A stretch of 64,000 bases of DNA from Zopfochytrium polystomum (GCA_025765615.1 JAIVFJ010000012.1:186001-250000); one strand, 5' to 3'; positions 39,186-52,524 are shown, counted from the first letter of the stretch. Numbers and translations: made by a program. Notes: generated by a model from the letters alone, not told the origin.

Positions 39186-41518
39186 ATGCCGAATTGGACA
39201 TTTTTCGCCACCCGCCGGGCTGCCGCCGGTCTCGCCGCGCCCACGACGCGAAAGCAAGTCTACACGCACAGACTTTTCTTCTCGTCGCCCGTGGCTGCTG
39301 CTGCATCCAGACAGGGTGGAGACAGTGATGCGAAGGCGCTGAACAAGTTTAGCGCCCGTATCACCCAGCCCAAGGCACAGGGTGCCTCTCAAGCCATGCG
39401 TGCGTGCTCGTTTTGAACGAACCACACGCCGTCACTGACTCGCTCCCCGAAACAGTGTATGCAACCGGATTGACCCCCAGTGACATGAACCTTCCCCAAG
39501 TCGGCATATCCAGCGTGTGAGTCTGGTCATTTTCGGTTCCGACGCTTCGCTTGTAATTAACGTTGAGAGTTTGCGCAAGGTGGTACGAGGGCAACCCGTG
39601 CAACATGCATCTGAACGATATTGCCGGAGCCGTGAAAGCCAGCTGTAAAGACTCTGGGCTCGTCGGTTTCCGTTTCAACACCATTGGTGTCAGCGATGGC
39701 ATCAGTATGGGAACTGATGGGATGAGCTACTCACTTCAGTCCAGAGAAATTATCGCAGACTCGATAGAAACGGTAATGAGCGCTCAGTGGTACGATGCAA
39801 ATGTGTCCATTCCAGGTGAGAAAGCGTGATGTCTGGTCTTCAGTGCCACAGTCCTCACCCAAATTGGTTAGGGTGCGACAAAAACATGCCAGGTTGTTTG
39901 ATCGCGATGGCTCGCGTAAACCGGCCATCTTTAATTGTGTATGGTGGAACGATAGCACCAGGAAAGTCTTGCCACGGCGCCCCAAAGCCGCTGGACGTTG
40001 TCTCGGCGTTCCAAAGCTACGGAGAATACTTATCTGGCCGCATCACCGAAGAGGAGCGTTACGACATTATACGTAACTCGTGTCCAGGCCCAGGTGCTTG
40101 CGGTGGGATGTACACAGCTAATACAAGTAAGGGATTGTTATTCCCTCCTGGTCGCGCGCTGACCTAAGCAATTCTTGCAAATTTGGCAGTGGCTAGCATT
40201 ATCGAGGCAATGGGAATGTGCCTTCCTTACAGCTCATCGAACCCTGCAGCGTCCGCTGCAAAGTTAGAGGAGTGCCGCCAAGTTGGCCCCGCAATAAAGA
40301 AACTACTTGAGCTCGATATCAAGCCATCAGACATAATGACTGCTGGAGCCTTCAAAAACGCGATGGTCATCACAATGGCCCTTGGAGGTTTGCCATCAAT
40401 ACGACTTCACTCATTACTGAAGCTTGCATCTTGCAGGCTCAACCAACGCTGTGCTGCATTTGATAGCTTTGGCGCGTGCTTTAAAGGTGCCCCTTTCTTT
40501 GGATGATTTCCAAAAAATCAGTGATAGTGTTCCCTTCATTGCCGACTTGAAGCCAAGGTAACCATTTTGGTCTTATTTCAGAGTTAATTCTGCGTGTATA
40601 GTGGTGCCTATGTGATGGAAGATATTCACAACGTCGGAGGCACTCCGGCAATTTTGAAAATGCTTCTTTCAGAGGGCCTCATCGACGGTGATTGCTTGAC
40701 CGTCACTGGGAACACTTTGAAGGAGAACCTTGCGAACCTACCCGGATTGACGGCCTCCCAGCCCATTATTAAGCCCCTCTCAGCCCCAATCAAGGAAACT
40801 GGCCACATTCAAATTCTGCGTGGAAATGTCTCACCAATGGGATCTGTCGCAAAAATTACTGGCAAAGAGGGAATGAACTTCTCAGGAAAAGCTCGCGTGT
40901 ATGATTGCGAAGAGGACATGCTCAAGGCTGTGGAGGACGGCAAGATACAAAAAGGCCACGTTGTTGTGATTCGATATGAGGGTCCTAAGGGTGGACCCGG
41001 CATGCCTGAAATGCGTAAGCAGACCTATTACGGACCTGTCCATGTTTTCTCGCTTATCTACTATTTCGACTCTTCAGTTACCCCCACAAGTGTTATAATC
41101 GGAGCTGGCTTGGGCAAAGATGTTGCGCTGCTGACGGACGGTCGATTCTCAGGAGGAAGCCATGTTAGTCTTGAGCTTTGTTAAAACTGGTGGCTCCTCA
41201 ATCACTAATCACCTGCGTAGGGCTTCATCATTGGACATATCTGTCCAGAAGCACAGGAAGGAGGGCCTATCGCGCTTCTGAAGGACGACGACGTCATAAC
41301 AATTGATACGTCCACCAAGACCATTAATGCCAATGTTTCGCCGGAGGAATTCGCCCGAAGGAAAGCCCAGTGGGTCGCTCCTCCCTTGAAGGCAACGAGC
41401 GGAACATTGTTCAAGTTCATTAAGAATGTAAGACTTCGGGTTTTCAGACTCGTACGGAGTCCTACTCACATTGTTGCAGGTCAGCCCAGCATCAGAGGGG
41501 TGTGTGACGGATGCTTGA
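39186..41518 (+). CDS. ILV3: dihydroxy-acid dehydratase, mitochondrial
   Basis: The enzyme dehydrates 2,3-dihydroxy-isovalerate and -methylvalerate in valine and isoleucine synthesis. An N-terminal presequence rich in Arg, Ala and Ser ([20 protein letters not shown]) suggests mitochondrial import. Conserved parts include [70 protein letters not shown], then [72 protein letters not shown] and [20 protein letters not shown]. The Fe-S cluster cysteines ([22 protein letters not shown]) are all present. About nine short introns break the gene; the last exon is 41480-41518, ending EGCVTDA. Length and motifs are normal. Shares a divergent promoter with SerRS. Confidence 0.96.
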
Positions 41519-42368
41519 TACAGCACTTTCTTTTTTTTCGATTACTTAAAGTGCCAGTGAAACAGAAAGGCAACATAAAAAAAAATAAAAAAAACAAAAA
41601 AAAACAACGAATTACAGCAATCCCCCGAGAACGTTCCATGCTCTTTTCATGTTTTTTCGTATGAAAAGCTCAATGTTCTCTGTGGATTGCTGCAAAGAGA
41701 AAAAGAAAAGCCGGCCACGAAGCGTCGCGATGAATGTGCAGTTGGAACCACATCTACTTCCTCTTTTCAATTTTATTGTACATTCTTTTATGGGTTCCAT
41801 TATTCCTTGCCCCATCCATTAATTGCTGGGGCAAGAATTCCACTAGCAGCTTATGCATCTTTGGCTCGGATTCTTCTTGATCCACTGCTCTGCTGTAACT
41901 TTCGCACGGACATGTTAAGAGATAGCGAAAAAATCAGCCACAGTCGCTGAGGAAGAGGAGCACCTGCACCTTGCCGTTCAGAATGTCGTGCACGACTGAC
42001 AGCAAACTGGTCAAGATCTTTACAGAAACCATAATGGGGAAATGGGCTGCCGAACAAATCGGTTGTGGACAAACTAGGACTAACGAATGCCCACAACTTC
42101 GGTTTGCCTGAGAATACGACCGGCATCGAACTCTTTCTGTTGCAGCTCTATGATCGACACCCTTGTTTCCGTTTCACCATTGAGAATTGTCGCATGATGG
42201 TACCTCATCGACCTTCGGTGGGTTTAACTTATTTTGGGCTGCCACTGTAACTGAAAAACTAGACCACAACCATCAAAAATGTGTCAATCCGCGCACCCTA
42301 CATTCCTCCACAACCTGGATCCTCTAACTATTCTCGATGCGGACAGCATCGGCTGAGATTTCTGACTA
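41519..42368. other. intergenic region between dehydratase and the Tc1-like element
   Basis: An A-rich tract (41576-41610) follows the dehydratase stop. The rest has frames of up to 90 codons with no domain. Remnants of other mobile DNA cannot be excluded, but no repeat or motif was found. Confidence 0.35.
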
Positions 42369-43328
42369 CATCCAGTGGGGGCACAAACGTCTTCTTCATA
42401 CACCTTGTCAAAGTGTCTTTTGCCCCCATCACCAATGCTGCCACATGTGAGAAGTGGTCAACCTCCATAAGAAGGGATGGAGCCTTGGAGCGATCAGTGA
42501 CTTCATCGTGATCAAGCGAGCAAGTGCCCAAAGTATCATACACTGTTTCAAGAAGATGGGAAGCCTGGTGGTTCTCCCACGCAGTGGATCTCCACCTACA
42601 ATTTACAATGTTTGGGTCAGGCAACAAAACGGCTCTGCAGAGAATTGTCGCTGTTCGTTGCAGGACATCATCAAACACTGTGAATAATTCAGCTCGGTCT
42701 TCGCCAGTTCAACCAGAACCATTAGGTGGCACTTGCACCTACTTGGAATTCACAGCTGCATTTCAAAGAAGATGCCTTTTTTTGTCTCTGAAGAATCGAG
42801 CTAGGCACCTAGCATTTGCTTGCAAGCATAAAGACTGGACCGTTGAGGATTGTGCCAAAGTTGTTTTGGACAGAAGAGGCAACTTTTGAGACCTGGAAGC
42901 AGGGCAAAGTCTGTGTGTGAGGAGAGCTGGGGAAAGCATGTTGAAATTTGGGGTTGTTTCATGGGTTTGAACTAAGGATGCTTTCGTTCATTGACAGCTG
43001 GCTCAACTCAACCAAGTTTACTGACGTTCTGGAAGTGGAGTTTGAAGGTTTTCTGGACCATATGGATTGGAAATGGAGGATGTGACTGCCAATGTGATCT
43101 ATCAGCAAGACAATGCACCAGCTCACAAAGCAGTGAAAGTGGGACAATGGTTTCAGAAACATGGATTGAAAATTATGGATTGGCCTGCACAGAGCCTGAA
43201 TCTAAACCCAATCAAGCATCTCTGGGAACACCTGAAGCTAAAGGTGCAGAAAGTTGGCCTGAATAAAGGGGCTTGAACCAACACCATTTTTTAATTTTGT
43301 GCGTGTGAAGACTTTTGTCCCCTGGCTG
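42369..43328 (+). mobile_element. degenerate Tc1/mariner-type DNA transposon
   Basis: The 960-bp element is flanked by TA on both sides (42367-42368 and 43329-43330), the target dinucleotide of the family. Its ends are imperfect inverted repeats: CATCCAGTGGGGGCACAAAC followed by GTCTTC at the left, and CAGCCAGGGGACAAAAGTCT reading in from the right end. Between them lies a broken transposase. At 960 bp it is shorter than the 1.3 kb or more usual for Tc1 elements, so an internal deletion is likely. It sits between two convergent genes (dehydratase and Rpn1), where an insertion does little harm. Confidence 0.85.
42454..43276 (+). pseudogene. decayed Tc1-type transposase
   Basis: Fragments in several frames match Tc1 transposases. 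A helix-turn-helix region reads LHKKGWSLGAISDFIVIKRA then LVVLPRSGSPP. A middle part reads ARHLAFACKHKDWTVEDCAK, then WTEEATFETWKQGKVCV and WGCFMG. The end reads VIYQQDNAPAHKAVKVGQWF, then HGLKIMDWPAQSLNLNPIKH and LW. The second catalytic Asp (QQDNAPAH) is kept. The position of the DD34E glutamate, 34 residues later in NPI(E)xLW, holds Lys, and the first Asp appears changed to Glu (WTEEATF). Stops and frame changes break the reading. It cannot encode an active transposase. Confidence 0.87.
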
Positions 43329-43467
43329 TACATTTAGAGGCAGCCTCGATACACATCAAAGAATTTTGTATGTTTTATTGCCTTTGTGATTCTTTCATAA
43401 ACGAGCTTGTTGCCACTTCGGCCCGACAACAAAGCGCCGCTGCTGGTGCCAACACACGTATTCACCC

Positions 43468-46400
43468 TTATTTTTCCTTGTCCTCATCCATCCACTCAGG
43501 GTTTTTGCGAATAATGACGAACCCTTCAAGAATAGAGCTGTAAGGAAGGTACTCCTCAGAAGCAAGTTCTGCTCGTTCGGAATACGCCAGGAGAACTGGG
43601 GTAGAATGCGTCTGGAAGCCAGTGATGGTTTTCGGCCGACCAGCCTGGCCAACAGTATCAACAGCCTGAGGGCAGTGAAGATTAGATTGGGATTTGAAAG
43701 CGAGTGATCACGTACTTGTCCAACACGAACTGTGACAGGGATGTTCTTCAAATCCTCGTTCAGTGTCATCAAGAATCGTGGATAAATGGCCGGCAACAAG
43801 AAGTAAAGGAGATAGTGGGCTTGACCCAGAACAACTGCCATAAACAAATTGATCAGCTGGAGCGTTTGTCAATTGTAAGACGTACATGTTTTAGAGTCTG
43901 TGAATGCAGTTAAAGTGGTGATAAGTCCTGCCACTGCAACTGGGCTGAGCAGCATTTTGTTTGAATGGAATGGGTTCAAAGTCAATGTGCCTTTGCCCAT
44001 GTGCACAAGCCCTTGGGCAATGCGGACAATGAACAAGTGGTTGGGTTCTCGGTAGTAGTAAGACGCCAGTTGTCGGAGCATTTGCGCAAGCCTGGCATTG
44101 TTTGTCCCAGCACCGACAAGGCCCATGGCAAAGATGGCATTTTGGGAGACTTCCTGGTCATTGTCGTGAGAGTATTTGGACAACACATCAAGCACATGAA
44201 CAAGAGGGTTCGAGGCACAGAGAAGGCCCAAGGCGAGGGGAACTGCCCGTCGGATTGAGGCTTCACCATAGTGCATCTGTGTACATTCAAATTAAAGAGA
44301 GTTAAAATAACTTAAGAGACAGAGTTATAAATGGTTTTGCTTACCAAATGGTTGAATGAGCGGATTGCCATTTCAGCACCAATTTCTTCTCCCATTGCAA
44401 TCATTGCAACCCCAAGAACAGCAAATGACTGGAACTTGTCATCCTCCTTGGCAGGGTCAAGGTGGTCATTGCAAAGGTGGAGCATATGCTGCACCTTGAG
44501 AACATTCCCAGTTGCTATGAATTGTCAGCTTTTGCCACAATTCAAGACTCTTCGCTCACCAATAAACGAGAAGCTCTCAACAATAATTTCAACAAGCTTT
44601 GAGACCGGGTGCTCGATGGCTTTGAGAGTTTCGAGGGTGGCGTCTGATGCCTCCTGTTTGCCTGTGAATGGAAATTCAGTCTATTTTGAAATACTTCGAC
44701 ATTCACAAACCAAGGAAGAGCAGCCCAAGGCCGACGCCCATGAATCGTGTGTAAGAGTCCTTCAACGCAGACTCCTCCCTCTCCATCATTGTCTGAAGAA
44801 TTGTGGAAGTGATGTCGCCATGGCAGCTTCCGACGAAGATCAACCCAAGCGACAAGGCAGCAAGAGAAGCTAGCTCCATGGAAAGGGCGGAGTCCGAGAT
44901 TAACGGAAGGAGAAGTTCCAAAAGATCTTCCCGAGCAGAGCCTGCATACGCAATGCCCAACCTTTGGAACTGTAAGCCATTTCTAGAACAAAGCAAGTGC
45001 ATATTGCACTCACCCAACGATGGCTGCCACTCGGATGACAACTGGATTGTTGTCCACATACTCTGACAGTAAGCCAAGAGCAGGGTCTGACTCATGTCGC
45101 ACATTGGAATTCACAAGGCCAATTGCCAACAACGCCCCAGCCTGCAATCTGTCAGTTACAAGTAACCATGCCTCGCAAATTTACCTTGATATTGTCATCT
45201 GACGAATAGAGGAACTTGTCAATCTCGGTCAGGCCGACTTCCACATCCCACAAAAGGATTGATCCCAGAGACGCTGCTGCGCTCATCATTCCTGAAAACG
45301 AGAGTCACCAACTGCATTTGTTAGGCAGTGGATGCCACTTGAATACCTCGATCTTTGTTCTTATGGATCCAAGAGTTGGATTCCTCGGTATTCATCATAA
45401 GCTTGTCGTTTCCAAACCCAGCGTTCACAAAAGCATTGACAAACGTTGATGCAAGATTTTGTTTTGCAGAGTCAACATTTACAGCCGGAACAGCAGATCC
45501 TGCAAACAAAGTAGCATATTGTTAACTGTCTTGACCACACGATGATTAGAAGGGAGAACAGTTACTTGTGTTCTCCAAGTGGCTCTTATAGATATCCTCA
45601 GGGGTTTTAGCTTCAATGACATCCAAGTCACGAGCAAGTGCAAGGAAGTTCTCAGAGAGTTTGGTGTTGCAAATGATCTCGTTCAAATCTTCCCGACCAG
45701 AGTCAAAATTTATCTGCTGACGAGCAAGCATGAAGGCAAGCTGCTTCTTAATGGATCTAAACAGAGTTGTAAATCGCAAATCATCTCAATCAAACAAATT
45801 GTTACTCGTTTGGGCATGACTCAAAGTCCTCTTTAATAAGCTCCAAGTCATTAAGCTTCATCGACATAAGCAGGGCTTGGGCATATTCATCAAACTTCTT
45901 GTAGATGGTCCGGGCAGTTTTCAAGATTGAGATGTCATCCGGTGGTGCAACATAAGGAACACAACTGAAATCTGTGAGGTTTGCTCCGGTTTTCAAACCT
46001 TACCTAACAATGTACAAGCATACACGTTGGAAGCTATCCTTGTCCACATGTACAATCAAATGATGAAGGATTTCCAGTTCCAACAGAAGATCACACGCGT
46101 CAGCCTCGGCGTTGTGTTTCAAGAAGAACGGCACGAGTTCCAGAGCCAGCTTGATGAGGTCTTCGGCAGGCTGGTCTTTTTCAATCCTCTCCGTGTACTC
46201 AGCAATCACTTCTGATGCCAGATGTCTGCAGTTCCATTGTGTTAGATGCATCAAAGTAGGCACTGCTTTCCCCACCTGACATATTCGTGGCCCCAAGAGC
46301 CCACTGGTTCTGTTGAGCCAAGAAAGCGATATTTTAAAGTGTCACGGTTGCCATCATCATATGACATTGCAAGTACGGATATGATGTCTGCGAGGAAATT

Positions 46401-47022
46401 CTGTCGAAGCCATTCAGACTCAAGAACTGGGAAAGTGGGGGTTACCTTATTCTCCCCAGAGGGCCACGAATCATAAACGACTATCAAACTGGGGAAGTGG
46501 GGACGCAGAAATTTGAGGGGTTTGGGTACGGAGGTCATTGAGCTGGTGGCTGTTCGGATCAAAGTACGAAGTGTTTCGAGCGCCGGTTTGTGGAGCGAGG
46601 TGTTATTCTCCTACTATTGCGTCAATAATCCGATGTAGAATGCTGAGAAGGACACGTCAAACCTTCAGACGTTCGATCAACATTTCCAGTTCGCTCTTCA
46701 GCTGCTGGTCCTCCTCCGACTGTCACACACGACGATCGCACGAATGACGCGTTTTAAGATGGAGGGAAGGGAAAGGAAATCGGAGGCACGAGTTTGTAGT
46801 TAATCGGGAGAAAGAATGCGGAACGCGAATCAAGTGGGGGAGGCACGGGCTCACCAGCTCCTCCTCCTCTTCTTTCGGGTCCTTTTTCGTGGTGGTCGGC
46901 GCAGCCGTGTCCTTCATGACGACATCGCCCTTCGTCGCGGCCGACTCAGTCGGTTCCGGATCGGCACCCTTGCGATCCTTGCTGCTCGAGCCCTCGGCCG
47001 CCTTCTTCTTCTCTTCAACCAT
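43468..47022 (-). CDS. RPN1: 26S proteasome regulatory particle base subunit Rpn1 (PSMD2)
   Basis: Rpn1 is the large scaffold of the proteasome base that binds ubiquitin, Ubp6 and shuttle receptors. The ATG (47022-47020) opens [20 protein letters not shown], a charged disordered start. Conserved sequence includes [88 protein letters not shown], then the proteasome/cyclosome (PC) repeats: [56 protein letters not shown], [24 protein letters not shown] and [20 protein letters not shown]. The end reads [24 protein letters not shown], stop at 43468-43470, the usual Rpn1 C-terminus. About twelve introns are present. The acidic/Lys-rich N-terminus is longer than in yeast. No defect is seen. It shares a 164-bp promoter with PEX1. 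Confidence 0.96.
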
Positions 47023-47186
47023 GGGTAGATTTGGCGATCGGATGCTGCCTCTGCGCGGCTGCTGAGAGGAAGAACAGAGTTGAAAAAATAAAGTGTTGGG
47101 ACGCGTTGCCCTTCCTTGAACTGGTTTGCACACTGAACCACAAAGGGCCCAAGCCACTTGACAAGTTTACCAACCGTCGGTCGATC
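47023..47186. promoter_or_regulatory. bidirectional promoter between RPN1 and PEX1
   Basis: The two start codons are 164 bp apart on opposite strands, so both promoters and both 5' leaders must fit in this short stretch. There is no TATA box; a GAAAAATAAAG stretch lies at about 47082. Rpn1 genes in yeasts are controlled by Rpn4 through a PACE box (GGTGGCAAA); I do not see that sequence here. Confidence 0.6.
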
Positions 47187-50100
47187 ATGGGCGTGACGTC
47201 GCGGGCCGCCGTCGCCCTCGTGCCACTCGGCTTCTGCCATGTTAACCTGCCGCCGGCGTGGGCTTCGTCGCTGCTCGACCAAAAGGCACGATCCAGCTAC
47301 ACCGCCGCCCCCCACCGCTCTCACTCTCCACCCCGCACTATATTCCCCGTCGTTTACGCCCAGGAAGCGGCTCTAGTCGGCTAAACTAACCCGCCCCAAA
47401 TTACATCAACATAAAAAAAAATAAAAAAAAACAACTCTCGGCACTTGGCAGGGCTTCCAACCGTCCAAGGTCGCCATCAAGCTAAGCTGGACAGCGGGGA
47501 CGGCGGCCTCTGGAGAGAAGCCGCGACCGCGGACGGCTTTCTTCAGCTGGGCGGGCGGGGTCTCGACGTCGACAGGCGTAACGGCGCCGGAATGGAACCC
47601 GAGCGCGTGGGCGAGCGCCACGACGGCGGCGTCCAGCGACATTGTGGAAATTGACTCGTCGCTGGCTGATCAGCTGGGTATTGCGAACGGTGTCGAGGTG
47701 CGTGAGAGTTGGCGCTCGACCGGAAGGAAAGGGAAGGGCGGGAATCCTCCGCTAACAGCGCGCGCTTTTCGGGACACGCCAGGTCGCCGTCGACATTATT
47801 CAGAATACGCAGGTCGCAAAAGAAGTCCACGTCGAACCGGTGTCGGAGGACGACTGGGAAATCATAGTTTAGTGCGGGGCTGCATGTTCCTTTATTCTTT
47901 CTGCACCTCACCAATTGATCTACTGCGTCAGGAGCTGCACGCGTCGTTTCTGGAGGAAAACATTCTCGCACAAGTGGGAGTTGTCTACTCGGAGGAAGTC
48001 CTCGTCATCCGCGTCCACCGGGCGACCATCGTAAAGTTGCGCGTCTGTAAGTCTGGAAGCGCCGCGATTTTGTTGATCCCTCTCGCCCGTGTGGCTAAAC
48101 CGCTGCATGTTTAGGCGAACTCAATCCCTCCGCAGAATACCTGCGACTCGGCACAGACACCGAAGTCATCATCGCCCCAAAGCAGCGCAAGCCCGCCGCC
48201 GGCACCGCCGCAAACCCCCTCGACGCCACCCCAGCGACGCCGGCAGAACCAGCAAACTCCGCGCGGGCGTTCCCGATCGGCCGCGACTTTGACACGGCGC
48301 CGCACGCGTCGGGGCTGGTGCCGAACGTTGCGTTTCTCGGGGTGCGGAAATCGGACAAGAAGCGGGCTGGTGGTAAGAAAGCAGCGGGGGAGGGCGGCAG
48401 TGCGGCGGGATCGGTGCGGAAGCTGTCGGTGTGGGACGCGCCGAACCCGTTGTCGGACAAGACGGGGGAGGAGGCGGACGGCGGTGCAACGGAGAGGTCG
48501 GTGTATGTCATGGTTTTTGAGAGCGTGCGGGTTCCTCCGGGTCAGATTGGGATCCATCCCGACTTTTGGGATCAGTTGCAGTTGCCGGCCTACTGTCGCG
48601 TCGTGTAAGTATTCTTTCCTCTGGGATATGTTTCTTGACGGTTTTTCTTGGATTTGCCTTGCAGACTGTCAGAGCCGGAGCGCCCGCTGGCCGGCGGTTT
48701 CAAATTTTCAGTTACTCTGTTGGAGAAAAGGAGCAACGAGCCCCTGAGGTGATTCAAATTTCAAAATTTGAAATAACACCTTCTAATTCTCGCATTCAAG
48801 CGTAAAATCATTGAAGGAGAAACCAGCAGCTGTTCAACTTTTTCAAAACGTAATGGAATCCAAGGCAAAAGAAGAGCTGGCTGTTCTCTATTCCGGTCTG
48901 CTCTTGAGCGTTCCCGACGGTGCGCAAAGTAGAAGCCTCAAAGTGGACATTCTTTCAGCATCGCCCCCATTCGCGGTTCAGTCCGGCTTCGTTACAATCA
49001 GCAAACTCAAGGACCTCACCGTGGAAGAGGGCTCTTCGACAGACGGAGAATCAAAGATGTAGGCGCTTTTTTCTGATCGTTGGATGCCTGATCCCTTTTT
49101 AGCTCAAAGGAGGATGAGAAGCTGCCACAACTTGGTGGCGTCGACAAGACATACACCGAAATAAGGAAATGGACACGAAGCCAAACAACCAAAATAGCGG
49201 TGCGAAAGGCGGTTTTCCCTAAAAGTAAGTCAGGCTTTCCTTTATTTGCTCAATGTGCGAGCGTCATTTGACAAATCGACAGGCCTGTGTGGGCTTCTCT
49301 TGTTTGGAAATCGCGGCTCTGGAAAGACTGTCATTTTGAAGACACTGCTGCGGGAATGTCAGTTGGCCCCGTTTTCTCTCTGTGAGTGTTGTCCAGCGCC
49401 GCCGACAGGAAAGCAGCTGACAAGCCCCGCCGTTTTGACAAACCCACAGACTCGCAATACGTGGATTGTCGCGAGATCATGAATGTCAAGGAGCCCAAAG
49501 TTGTGTCTGCTTTGGAGCAAATCTTTGTGAAGGCGGTGTGGAGCGCGCCGTCGGTCATTGTCCTCGACAATTTGCATGTGCTCGTCCCCTCGGATCCTGA
49601 GGTGCTTGGCGGACGACTGTGGAGGGAGGGGTCGCGGAGTGTCTGTTCGACTAATCATTGTGTTCTTTCCAGAACGAAGGCGGAAAGTCTTTGAATTTGG
49701 CGCACGCTCTGGTGAAGCTCGTCCACCTTTACTGCTCGTCGCGACAAGACATTGCGGTCGTTGGGTCAGCGATAGACAAGGACTCGCTTCACAAGGTTGT
49801 GGTGACGTCGCACGCGTTTGACGAGTTTGTGCATATCGCACCGCCGAACAAGCCTGAGAGAGAAGCGGTGAGCACGTTTCGTTGGTTAGGGCCTGAATTT
49901 ATCGTAACATCCGAATCTCCCCCTTGCCCGACTCATTGCGTTTCCTGCTGGATTCTCCACGGCCCCCCTTCCCCACCGAACAGATGCTTCGAGCTATGAT
50001 CTCTGACAGGAGCGCCGCAGGAGACTTGGACCTCAGCGACGTCGTTGCGGCAACCGAAGGATATTTAGCTGCGGACCTGAAAGTTCTTGTGGAGCGATCG

Positions 50101-51955
50101 CTCTCAAACTCTGTATTGAGGGCCGTGAACGAGAATCAAGTTGCAGCGGACACGAAAATCGTGAGGGCCTGGCGAACCGTAAAACGCGTGGGCTGCGTTT
50201 TCTAATCTGCGTCGTAGACGTTGGAAACCGGCGACATTTTGAAAGCGGTCAAGGAGTTTGTTCCTACCGCCTTGAAGGGACTCAAGCTGGTGGACGCAGG
50301 GGCGTCTTGGTCGGACATAGGAGGTTTGTCGAATGCTGCTAGTTTCTCCGATTTGATGAACCCTCGCCCGTGAACCTTTCGCCCCACCACAGGCCTGCGC
50401 GAGGCGAAGAAAATTCTCATCGAGACGCTGGAATGGCCAACAAAGTACGCCAAGGTGTTTGCAAGCAGCTCGCTCCGCCAGCGTTCTGGGTGAGTCAACA
50501 TAAACAAATTCACAATCAATGCTGACTGCCCCCCAAAAAAGGATCCTTCTGTACGGGTACCCTGGCTGTGGCAAGACGCTGCTCGCATCAGCAGTCGCGA
50601 AAGAGTGCGGCCTCAATTTTATCAGCGTCAAGGGCCCGGAGCTGCTGAACAAGTACATTGGAGCCAGCGAAAAATCGGTAAGCCGTATTCGTTCCGCCTT
50701 ATCCTGTTTCTCAACGTCGAAACGCAACAACGCACAAAAAAAGGTCCGGGACCTTTTTGAGCGCGCGCAAGCGGCGAAGCCGTGCATCCTGTTCTTTGAC
50801 GAGTTTGAGTCGATTGCGCCGCGGCGCGGCAACGACAACACGGGCGTCACGGACCGCGTCGTGAACCAGATGCTCACGCAAATGGACGGTGCCGAGGGGA
50901 TTGACGGCGTGTACGTCCTGGCGGCCACTAGGTGTGTGCTGACAGGCAGTGGGTGTGCGGCACGCTAAAGTCTCTTTTCCTTCTCCTGGCATCAAGTCGC
51001 CCAGACCTCATCGACCCAGCGCTGGTTCGGCCGGGCCGGCTGGACAAGGCCGTCAAGTGCGACATGCCAGACTTTGAAGACCGGCTAAACGTGAGAAGCG
51101 GGGTGTCCCTTTCCGACTCGCTCTCACTGCGTCTTTCTCTCTCTCTCTCTCTCTCTATGCTTCCTTTCCACTCATTATATTCCTTCCACCACCCCGCAAT
51201 CTCTTTCCACAGATTCTGCAAACACTGTCCAAAAAAGTTTCCATCGACGAGGACGTGAACCTCGCGAGCGTGGCGGGGGCATGCGCCGGGTTCAGCGGGG
51301 CCGACATCCAAGGGCTTCTCTACACCGCCAACCTCGCGGCGATGCACGAGGCGATGGAGGGGGAAGGAGGAGAGTCGCACGTCGGCAAGGCGGCGGCGGG
51401 GGCGGGGCCGAACGGCAACGGCGATGACAACAACGACGACGACCAGATGGAGGTGCTGCAGCCAAAGTCGGAGCTGGCCATGCCGCGGTCGAAGCGAGCC
51501 GAGCTCCTTGCGAGGGTGAGGCGGACCTGCTTCCTCATAGTTGCCAATCTTCCCACTTCGACCTTTTGAATAACGCACTCTCCCCAAAACATCAGGTGTC
51601 GAGAATGAAGCGAGATCTTGAGCGCGACGGGTCGCGCACGGAGGGCGAAGCTCAAGACGGTGCCAAGCGTGAGGCGGTGGTGAGGAGCACCTCATTCGAT
51701 GATTTCATTCGGAGTGACAGCAACTTGTTTTGCCTGCTGATCCAATTTCAATCTCCGCGTTTCGTCATCTACTTTCCTCTTCTTTTGGGGCAGACGCACA
51801 CCGTCAAGGCGCGACATTTCAAGGCGGCGTTGGAGCAGACGCGGGCGTCGCTGAGCGAGGCGGAGGTGCGCAAGTTTGCGGGCTACTTTGCGGAGTTTAC
51901 GGGCGAGCCGACGCTGTCCGCAAAGGCGTACGGGAAGAAGACGATGATGGGTTGA
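47187..51955 (+). CDS. PEX1: peroxisomal AAA ATPase Pex1
   Basis: Pex1, with Pex6, extracts ubiquitylated Pex5 from the peroxisomal membrane so that it can be reused. The ATG at 47187 opens [20 protein letters not shown], then [10 protein letters not shown], the double-psi-barrel N-domain, continuing with [32 protein letters not shown] and [20 protein letters not shown]. The D1 ATPase has Walker A GNRGSGKT and a weak Walker B ([10 protein letters not shown]). D2 has [20 protein letters not shown], Walker [26 protein letters not shown], Walker [17 protein letters not shown] and [16 protein letters not shown]. An unusually long Gly/Asn-rich insert lies at about 51360-51450. The C-terminus ([20 protein letters not shown] to KTMMG) is family-typical. 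Roughly fifteen introns, one with a CT-rich run (51136-51157). D1 degeneracy and D2 conservation are normal for Pex1. Confidence 0.95.
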
Positions 51956-52036
51956 ACTTGCTCCTGCAGTGTTGGGTGCGTAATGCATTGATCAGTGTGT
52001 ACAATGAAGACACGCCACTCCGGCAGCAAAGGCGAT

Positions 52037-52231
<195 letters not shown>

Positions 52232-52287
52232 ATACAGACAACAATCAAAAAAAACAAAAAAAAAGAAAAACAGAACAAAAAGGCCTC

Positions 52288-52322
52288 CTCTCTCTCTCTC
52301 TGTCTCTCTCTCTCTCGCTCGC
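52288..52322. repeat. (CT)n tract, inverted relative to the preceding (GA)n tract
   Basis: CTCTCTCTCTCTCTGTCTCTC and a CGCTCGCTG end follow an A-rich spacer (52246-52281). Because CT is the complement of GA, this tract can pair with the upstream GA tract as a hairpin with a loop of about 60 bases or more. Confidence 0.95.
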
Positions 52323-52480
52323 TGCGTGTGCACGCACGCACAAGAAAGAAGGAAAGGGCGGCGGACAGACAGACCGCACCTCATCGACCATCACCCATCT
52401 CACCCCACCCCACCCTGTCCCTTTCATTCGCCCACGCATATATGGCGCGACGTCGACGCGGCGCGACGACGCGTCGGCGC

Positions 52481-52524
<44 letters not shown>

